Positions 57,439 to 64,000 of a DNA stretch of 64,000 nt are shown here, piece after piece (within the stretch, counting starts at the first letter, position 1; each line of letters opens with the position of its first letter). The translations under genes and the position numbers were made by a program. Under the pieces are notes generated by a model. The model had not been told where the DNA came from and did no database searches. It saw only the letters and a program-made list of their open reading frames with translations. The stretch covers positions 242,239,718 to 242,303,717 of the forward strand of contig NC_081406.1 of assembly GCF_030272615.1 (NCBI RefSeq), read 5' to 3'. This stretch comes from Cryptomeria japonica (taxonomy: Eukaryota; Streptophyta; Pinopsida; Cupressales; Cupressaceae).

Positions 57439-60400
57439 ATGGCACCTAAGATCCAAGACCCCATTGTTGTCAAGAATGTAGAGAAGACCTCACTAAAATA
57501 CTCTTTGACTCCCAAAATTGCATCTGAACCGGATGACAAAACTGCCTTTTCACTCATCCCGGATCGAGTCTTGTTAGTCGAGGATGTGAGATTCTTCACC
57601 AAATGCCGTGTTGAAGAACTCGGTCATGTTGAGATCAAAGATGCATATGATGAATTGTGCACAGATGGTAAAATGGATAGCAAGTATGAGCACATCAAAA
57701 TCAAGGGATTGACTGAAGCCCTAACCTATCCCCGTGTGTTCAAACCCCAGTGGGTCAAGTTTGTACTAAGCCGAGTGCATGATGATTTCATGTGGCTACA
57801 AGAGCAACCGTTTAAGATCACTAAAGAAATCATTCTTCTGATCACCGGTTATCCTATCTATGATCATGCCTGAGCACAGAAAATGATATCACAGAAGGAA
57901 TTGATCAGTTTGACTGGAGTAGAATCTGATTGCAAAGGTCTGAAGTTGAACAATGTCACTGATCCTGAACTCAAATTTGCCATTAGAGTAATTGGTTACT
58001 GTTTCTTCCAATCGCCAAGGGAAAACAGTGTACCTTGTGCAGCAGTGGACTTAGCATACAAAATTGTTAAGAAAGGCATGAAAATTGACTTGTGTGAAGT
58101 ATTGTTGAAGAACTTGTTTGAAAATCTAAACACAATCAGGAAGCCAAAGAAGAACAACTCGGCAAATACTCTAAAATTTGGATCACTACTTGTATGTATG
58201 TTTTTCTACTTTGAGAAGTTTTTTCCAACAGTCGGTAAAGTTGTTTGGGAACTACATCGACCAATCACCCATTAGATCAATGACTTCATCAAGAAGTTAG
58301 GTGATAACTTTAATGATATAATGGATGATTACTTCAGCAAGTTCCAAGAGAAAATGCATAACAGGTACTGAATTCCACCCTAGCTAGTAGAAAAATACAA
58401 AGATGAAATATGTTTTGAAGTCGACACCGATTATTGTTATGTGAATGTTGTGGAACCGAGGACTCAATATTTGCCACCTATGGGTTACGAGATTGATTTT
58501 GATATCACACAACAGCAAATCGATGCATTTCTAACACTACCAAGGCATACTATCGAGCTGAGGTATGGAACCTATGAAGAGGTGAAAGAAAAAGTAAAGA
58601 TGAGCATTGTAGTACCCAAAGCTACAAGGAAGGCATCAAAGATGATTAAGGCATTAACTGAGAAATTCAGAGAAGAGTCTTCCTCCACACTTGTCAAAGG
58701 CATTCTAGCCATCATCGAAGAGGAGACAGAAGCCCAAGAAGCAGCCATAACACTTAGCACCGAATTGCCTAAGGGAAAAGTGTTGAAGAGAAAGAAACAA
58801 GACACTTCAATGGCCCTACCAACTCCTCCAACAAAGAGACCTAACACAAGGGCATCTACTGCATCACCGAGTAAGAAACAAAAGACTGTTGACGTTCCTA
58901 AGGTAACTACAACTTACAAGAAATCTACTCGGAGACTCATTTTGCCAAAAAAGTCGAGTGATACCGAATCTGAAGATGCAAGTAAATTTCAGATTGTGAA
59001 AAGCAAGAAGGTAGATGTACATAGTGTAGAAATTTTTTGTAATAATCTGAAGGAATATGGTGGATTTGGTGGATTCAGATTTGTCAAATATGAATCCAGA
59101 TCTGCTGATGAAAAAAGGCAAATTGAAGAAGCTGTCATTTGCACACTTCTAAAATTCTGAGTGGTCCCATTAGAAGTATGTAATTCTATTCCTAAGGAAT
59201 TATATGCACATAGTGAAACCAGATGGCAATATACCCTAGACTCAGAGAAACAAATTAGAGAAAGAAGTCTGGTGCATCTCTTTCCTGATATGTCGATTGA
59301 TGAAATAAAAGAACATTTGACAAATAGCCAAACACAATTTACAGTAAAACAAAAGGCCTTGAAATTGATGAATGGCCTGTATATAGAAGTGGAGAAGGAA
59401 ACAAAAGAGGAATGGCAGGACATCTTTCAAAGAAAGAATGCTGGTGAACAATCTACAGTGGAAATAGTCGATGTCACCGACCAAGAGTCTGATGTCACCG
59501 AGAAAGACCCTGCTGACACCATTCAAATAGATGAAGATATCATGGATGCAGAGGCACCTGAACAAGAAATGATAGAAGGCAATGCTTATGCAAAACTTAT
59601 CTCCAATGAATCTGTTTTGGAACAAGTTCAGCCTTACCCACTGATCAATCAACCTTCTCCAATCGAAGCTCCTTAGGACACAGATGAAGGCACCGAAGGT
59701 CAAAAGTCTACAGCAGAAGGTACTTCACAAGAACAAACCTCTCAAGCACCTTCTAGCACGAAAAATGTTACAGCTGAGACACCAAGCACCGAGACACCGA
59801 AGGACACTACCGAGGCTAAAGAAACCGACCAAAGTGTTGTCTCTACCGAGCAACCTATCGAGGGTCCTCAAGCCTCTCAAGCTATTGTTGTGGTTCACCC
59901 GGTGAAAGGTAAAGAAAAGAAATTGAAAAAGAACAGTTTCAAAATAGATTTATCGAAACCGATAGTGTTGCCCAATGTAGACATCTCCAAATTGAAAGGG
60001 CAAGCACTCACTGAATTAGGTGAACTGTGCAAAGCAAAGGCCAAACAGGAGAAGCAACTGGCCATACAAAAGAAGAATAAAGCAATTTAGAAGGTAAAGA
60101 CCTTACTATCAGATATGCTACCTTCAGCTACAGTATCAACCGATGCAGCCATCCATATTCAATTGGATGAACTCCTAAATCAGATTGAGACATCTGGAGT
60201 AGATGCATCTGAATACTTGAGCAAACTAAAAGACAAGGAGATAACTGCTAAAACGATAGAGGAAGTACAAAAATCCATTGCTGTTGGCAAGGTAAAACTT
60301 GTCAAATTTATTGTTGAGTTGTCCCCTCAACTCAAGCACATTCTTTCATTATTTCAGAAACTCTACACGTTTTCTTTATTCATTAAGGACATTAAGAATA

Positions 60401-60798
60401 AAATAGAAGCAATTGAGAAAGAGATCACCGATCTCTCAAATAAGTTGACCCCCGAGCCCAATTCAGTTCAGAATTTTTATACTAAGCTACAACAGCTCAT
60501 GGCTCAATGATTGGAACTGAGGAAGGAAGAACACAAGATCAGGATGGACATAATGACACTTCAAACATTATTCCTTCCTCATCTTTCATCCATTCAAGAA
60601 CAGCTCAACCTAGCCACTTACCTCTCTACTACACAAGAGGGAAGCACTTTAGATGGCTTAATTTCATTATTGGCTAATATTAATGCACAGAATTCTTTAA
60701 TGGACAGTGTAAAGGATGCACTCTCTGTCGCTCTCACTGAAGCCAAGACAAAGTACAAATCCATTTTTGATCAGTTGCCACCTCCAAATGGTAACTAA
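57439..60798 (+). pseudogene. Long accessory ORF of E (domain, linker, coiled coil)
   Basis: ATG 57439 (MAPKIQDPIVVKNVEK) to TAA 60796, a single frame of 1,119 codons with eight stops (57871, 58273, 58369, 58381, 59158, 59674, 60088, 60508) and no frameshift. N-terminal domain: VEDVRFFTKCRVEELGHVEI, KPQWVKFVLSRVHDDFMWL, PFKITKEIILLITGYP, MISQKELISLTG, then FGSLLVCMFFYFEKFFP. Middle: basic clusters (VLKRKKQDT, PTKRPNTR, SKKQKT) and a Thr/Glu-rich acidic stretch. C-terminal 300 residues: helical/coiled coil (IKDIKNKIEAIEKEITDL). The plan matches B (26406-30477) and LINE ORF3. The N-terminal part recalls the putative plant transposon protein family, from memory only. Function unknown. Confidence 0.7.
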
Positions 60799-60813
60799 AT
60801 TTTGATGTTTGTC

Positions 60814-60919
60814 AAAAAGGGGGAGTATATCATCAGAGTATATATAGCATCAAAGTACACAGGGGGAGTGTATAGTATTCAAAGTATCAAACAATCGAAG
60901 TGTAGTATATAGGGGGAGT
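60814..60919 (+). repeat. Repeated polypurine-like GGGGGAGT tracts of E
   Basis: AAAAAGGGGGAGTATAT at 60814, AGGGGGAGTGTATAG near 60861 and AGGGGGAGTATAC near 60911 are three spaced purine tracts upstream of the true PPT. Similar arrays occur in some copia elements of the SIRE type. They may be secondary plus-strand primers. Confidence 0.6.
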
Positions 60920-61186
60920 ATACTGAGCAGAATGAGCAGAATAAGCAGAGTATCCAAGAGCAGTGAACCGAGAAGTGAACAGAGGAAAGAACAATGATTA
61001 TAGAGTATTGATCACCGAGCACACATAATCAAAGTTTTGTACAACATATTGATAAGGCGAGTATATTTGATTATACTATTTCATTGACTAATGTATATAC
61101 TGTATGTTTAGTCAAATTTTGTAAAGTATATAGATTTTTGAGTAATGACTTTGAAAGTAGTTTTGTCAAACATCTCAACTAATGTC
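60920..61186. other. E 3' untranslated region
   Basis: Short GAGCAGAAT/AAGCAGAGT repeats near 60925-60955 and further ACCGAG strings, then A+T-rich sequence up to the polypurine tract. No coding signal. Confidence 0.5.
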
Positions 61187-61198
61187 AAAAGGGGAGAT
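61187..61198 (+). other. Polypurine tract of E
   Basis: AAAAGGGGAGAT immediately before the 3' LTR start TGTTAC at 61199. Confidence 0.85.
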
Positions 61199-62397
61199 TG
61201 TTACTACTTATCAAATTGCCATTAGTTTTATATCCAAAGTCATTCTATATACTCTAGTCGGTTACTACTACCAAAATATTTAGTCCGTATGAACAGTCTA
61301 GTCAGTTATAGAAGGAAAACAGTCACAAAGCCCAATATACACCGAGCTATCTATCGAGTGTTATTTCATGTCTACCGAGCAGTAAAGATAATACACCAAG
61401 TTGATATACACTTAGTGAAATGTGTTACCAGATTCATTGAACCTGGACACACATATGAAAACGTGTTACAAGATCAAGGCACATAGAACCGTTATCGCAT
61501 TGGAAATTACACATATAGATTTTGTATAATTTTGAGGTCATCTAACCAATGAAATATTTTGCATGGTTATTCATTCGAGAAATCATGTTTGTAAGATCGA
61601 AGCAATGAATCAGATCACCGACATAAGAAATCTATTTATACAACATGAATTTAGGGTTAGAGATATATATGAATGAGAGAAATGTGTGTGCATATGTGTA
61701 TGAAGCAAGACTTATGTGATACATGAGAAATCACAGAGTATTATGACTGTTATAGAGACACAAAGGTCACCGAGAAGGTTTTTAGAGAACAATCAAAGAA
61801 CAGAGTAAACAGAAGGGTTTACCGAGTTACTTTATGAGTTACCGAGGTATGCTATAGGCAAGGTAATCTTATTTTGAGCACATAGAATCTGCTACAACAT
61901 TTCAGATGTAAAGTTGCAGATATTTGTAAAGTCTTGTTGTAATATTTTGAAGTTGTAAGAGAAACCTTTAATAGGGTAAAAGACTCTAATCAAGTCTATA
62001 AATTGTAAAGCCTCTAACCAAGTGCAACATTTATATAAAGTGTTGTAAAATCCTTTAGCAAGGTAGATCTAACAGATCTTGTTACTCCTAAGAGGGTAAG
62101 CTATCATAAATAGCTAAATATGTAGCTCTAACCGAGCACTCTTTATTATTGTAGTAGTGAAGTTGTGGGTGTCGTCCCCACCGCAGTTTTTCTCTAACCA
62201 AGAGTTTCTGCGTAACCAAAATATATGTGTTATGGAGTGAATCATGTATGATTGTTACTTATTTATTTTAGCTTTATGTTATGTTACAATAGTTTTTGGT
62301 TTATGCATAACAGTAAAGATATTGTTGTTAAAAGGATTTGAAGTACTGATTCACCCCTCCCCTCTTAGTACATTAGCTTTCCATATTGGGCCTAACA
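61199..62397 (+). repeat. 3' LTR of E
   Basis: 1199 bp, nearly collinear with the 5' LTR, ending GGGCCTAACA at 62397 and followed by the CTCAA duplication. Confidence 0.93.
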
Positions 62398-62402
62398 CTC
62401 AA
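62398..62402. repeat. Target-site duplication of E, right copy (CTCAA)
   Basis: Exact partner of 54270-54274. Confidence 0.93.
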
Positions 62403-63200
62403 AACATAAAGGAGATCATTCTGATCACCTTGAGCTAGTGTTCCAAAAGTGTCCAGAGTTTAGGATCACTTTGAACCCAAAGAAATATATTTTTGGAGTC
62501 CCGCAAGGAAAATTACTAGGGCACGTAGTGTCAAAGGAAGGAGTCTCTATCGATCCTGATCGAGTTAAGGCAATAAAGGAGATTTCCCTTCCTGTCAATA
62601 GAAAGGGTGTCCAGTCTTTCCTAGGTAAGGTTAACTTTGTTAGCCGCTTTATTTCAGACTTCATAGGGATGGTGAGACTTATCACCCTGATGCTTAAGAA
62701 GGAAGCACATTTCAAATGGACTCTCAAAGCTAAGGAGGCTTTTGATAAAATCAAAGATGCTATCTGTTCAACCCTCGTGCTATCCAACCCTGACATGTCT
62801 AAGGATTTCATAATGTATGTGTTCTCTAGCTACTATAGCATTGTTGTGGTCCTGACCCAGAAAGATGCAGAAAAAGGAAGTGAACACCCTATAGCCTTCC
62901 ATTCCAAGACTCTAAAGGAATATGAGGCCAAGTATAATTTCATTGAGAAGCAAGCTTTGGCCATAGTCAAGGGCCTTAAAAAATTTTGACACTTCATCGC
63001 CTGTAATAAGACTGTTGTGTATGTCTCTCATCCTTCAGTTAGAGAATATATAATGGAAGGAGACATCACACAGAAGAGGGTGAATTGGATTACCAAAATC
63101 TTGGAGTATGAAATTGATGTCAGACCCACCAAGATAATTCGCGACAAAGGTTTGTGCAAATTCATGGCCCAAGAGTCTAGACCCTGAGAAGACAAGATAA
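62403..63200 (+). pseudogene. RT thumb and degenerate RNase H of D
   Basis: HKGDHSDHLELVFQKCPEF, LNPKKYIFGVPQGKLLGHVV, SFLGKVNFVSRFISDFIGMV, then the RNase H remnant KDFIMYVFSSYYSIVVVLTQ, AFHSKTLKEYEAKYNFIEKQ and AIVKGLKKF. The D sequence across YYSIVVVLTQ is uninterrupted where B carries element C. Only the Glu in FIEKQALA remains of the RNase H catalytic set. Stops appear at about 62987 (TGA) and 63185 (TGA). Confidence 0.85.
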
Positions 63201-63217
63201 CCACAAAAGAAGTTGTA

Positions 63218-64000
63218 ATGGTCACCTTTGAACTAGCAGAAGCATGCTGGATGGAGGCTCGGAAACATTTCATGAAGACGGGGAGTTTTCCTGAAGGCTT
63301 CCCCCCCGAAAAAAGAGATTCTATAGACTGCAGAACAATAGTTTTTGCCTGGTGGATGGCGTACTTTTTAAAAGAAATTTTGATGGAATCCTACTCCACT
63401 GCATGAGCCAAAGCCAAACTAGCAAGATTTTACATGAATTTAATTATGGTTCATCAGGAGGTCACTTTTGGCACAAACCACCATTATCAAGATCACTCGT
63501 GTCGACTATTTTTGGCCCTCCATGTTCAAAGATGTGCACACCCTAGTGAGGGAGTGCAAATAATTCTAGTATTATAGTGGTAGGTGTAGAAAAGCAGCGA
63601 TGTCGCTAAGACCTATAATGGTGGAGGAACCCTTTTCTCAATGGGAACTCAACTTCATAGGGATGATCAATCCTCCAAGATCAAGTGGACACAAGTGGAT
63701 CTGAACTGCTACTAACTACTTCACCAGATGGTTTGAAGATGTTCCCCTGAAGAATTCATCAGAGACCAAGATATTGATGTTTTCGAAGGATCTAATGTGT
63801 CGATATGGTCCACCGAAGACCATAATATTAGATAACGCGCATGCATTCCTAGGCTCATGAATCACCCAATTTGCCCTCAGCAAAGGTATTTACCTAAAAA
63901 ACCTCCACAAACTACTATCTACAAGGAAGTGAACTCACCGAGTCCACTAACAAGAATCTCATCAGACTCATTAAAAGGATAGGCTTGGAGCACAAAAGGG
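63218..64000 (+). pseudogene. Integrase of D, cut by the window edge
   Basis: AEACWMEARKHFMKTGSFPE, then KILHEFNYGSSGGH (zinc-binding His pair). A decayed Cys pair and the core start WELNFIGMINPPRSS near 63640 follow; the first catalytic Asp is Asn, as in B. CRYGPPKTIILDNAHAFLGS (second Asp) and LSKGIYLKNL come next. Two or three frame changes are present. The C-terminal half, any accessory ORFs and the 3' LTR lie outside the window. Confidence 0.8.

Larger units (their letters stand above)
54275..62397 (+). mobile_element. Element E: non-autonomous gag-only LTR retrotransposon with accessory ORF
   Basis: 8123 bp with perfect 5-bp target duplications. LTRs of 1201 and 1199 bp have inverted ends TGTTA...TAACA. 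An initiator-Met PBS follows the 5' LTR and a polypurine tract abuts the 3' LTR. Inside are a gag-like ORF (55538-56887) and a long accessory ORF (57439-60798), with no protease, RT, RNase H or integrase. Between ORF and 3' LTR are repeated GGGGGAGT tracts, as in some SIRE-like copia elements. TGTTA/TAACA ends also fit Ty1/copia, but without pol the superfamily is unproven. It must use enzymes of another element. LTRs differ at 17 positions in the first 330 bp or so, 16 of them transitions. Confidence 0.9.
7388..64000 (+). mobile_element. Element A: chromovirus-type Ty3/gypsy retrotransposon hosting the nested insertions
   Basis: 5' LTR at 7388-9974 plus 31667-32928, internal region 32929-37824, and 3' LTR at 37825-40645 plus 48631-49241. 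The last part of the 3' LTR lies beyond element D, past the right edge. LTRs begin TGTAGTACCCC and end GGGGCATTACA. The initiator-Met PBS follows the 5' LTR, and a G-rich polypurine tract precedes the 3' LTR. Internal order is gag, protease, RT, RNase H, integrase, chromodomain. Without insertions the element would be about 12.6 kb, with LTRs of about 3.85 kb. It is inserted in the RT of relic X; the five bases before it are AAAAG, with the partner duplication off-window. Confidence 0.85.
49242..64000 (+). mobile_element. Element D: Tat-like Ty3/gypsy retrotransposon, right-truncated by the window
   Basis: Same family as B, inserted in the 3' LTR of A. 5' LTR 49242-50334, PBS, gag, protease, extra RNase H, RT split by element E, degenerate RNase H and integrase, cut at base 64000. 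The five bases before it are GTAAT. Gag, protease, most of the extra RNase H region and RT lie in one frame (50455-54269) apart from a local double shift near 52720-53000. The family therefore probably makes one Gag-Pol polyprotein without frameshifting. Confidence 0.85.

Noticed and set aside
59684-59905. Basic ORF (KAPKVKSLQQKVLHKN start) within E
   Set aside because: It is an out-of-frame shadow; the accessory ORF continues in its own frame across this stretch with Thr/Glu-rich sequence.
1-64000. tRNA, rRNA, organellar inserts or CRISPR-like arrays
   Set aside because: I saw no cloverleaf-type tRNA genes, rRNA blocks, chloroplast gene motifs or regular spacer repeats; the AGATGCG clusters are irregular and lack uniform repeats.

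Overview
The window looks like intergenic DNA from a plant with a large, repeat-rich nuclear genome. It is A+T-rich, I find no intact host gene, rRNA or tRNA, and nearly everything recognisable is a plant retrotransposon: Ty3/gypsy chromoviruses, Tat-like gypsy elements, a plant L1-type LINE with an RNase H domain, and a gag-only LTR element. A gymnosperm is plausible but the sequence does not prove it.

The main structure is a single nest of insertions. From outside in: (X) a minus-strand gypsy pol relic (about 4.4-7.39 kb, continuing beyond the right edge); (A) a chromovirus with LTRs of about 3.85 kb that starts at 7388 and runs past the right edge. The 5' LTR of A is split by (B) a Tat-like element at 9975-31661, whose RNase H is split by (C) a chromovirus at 15208-23176. 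The 3' LTR of A is split by (L) a minus-strand LINE at 40646-48612 and by (D) a second Tat-like element from 49242 to beyond the window. The reverse transcriptase of D is split by (E) an 8.1 kb gag-only LTR element at 54275-62397. Left of X lies a minus-strand LTR fragment (Y, 1-3582). For B, C, L, D and E the uninterrupted version of the target is present elsewhere in the window, so these insertion boundaries are checked internally. Target-site duplications are visible for B, C, E and L.

The coding regions are decayed by in-frame stops (many TAG/TGA that fit C-to-T change) and a few frameshifts, but domain order is readable. A and C have gag, protease, RT, RNase H, integrase and a chromodomain-like C-terminus. 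B and D have gag and protease, then a second RNase H placed before the RT, then RT, a catalytically degenerate RNase H, and integrase.

The most unusual content is accessory coding capacity. B, L and E, three unrelated retroelement classes, each carry an extra downstream ORF with the same apparent plan: an N-terminal globular domain with an I-x-x-E-x-I helix motif, a charged or Pro/Ser linker with basic NLS-like clusters, then a coiled coil. X and B also share a conserved ORF antisense to pol, just downstream of integrase. These similarities were seen by eye and need profile searches.
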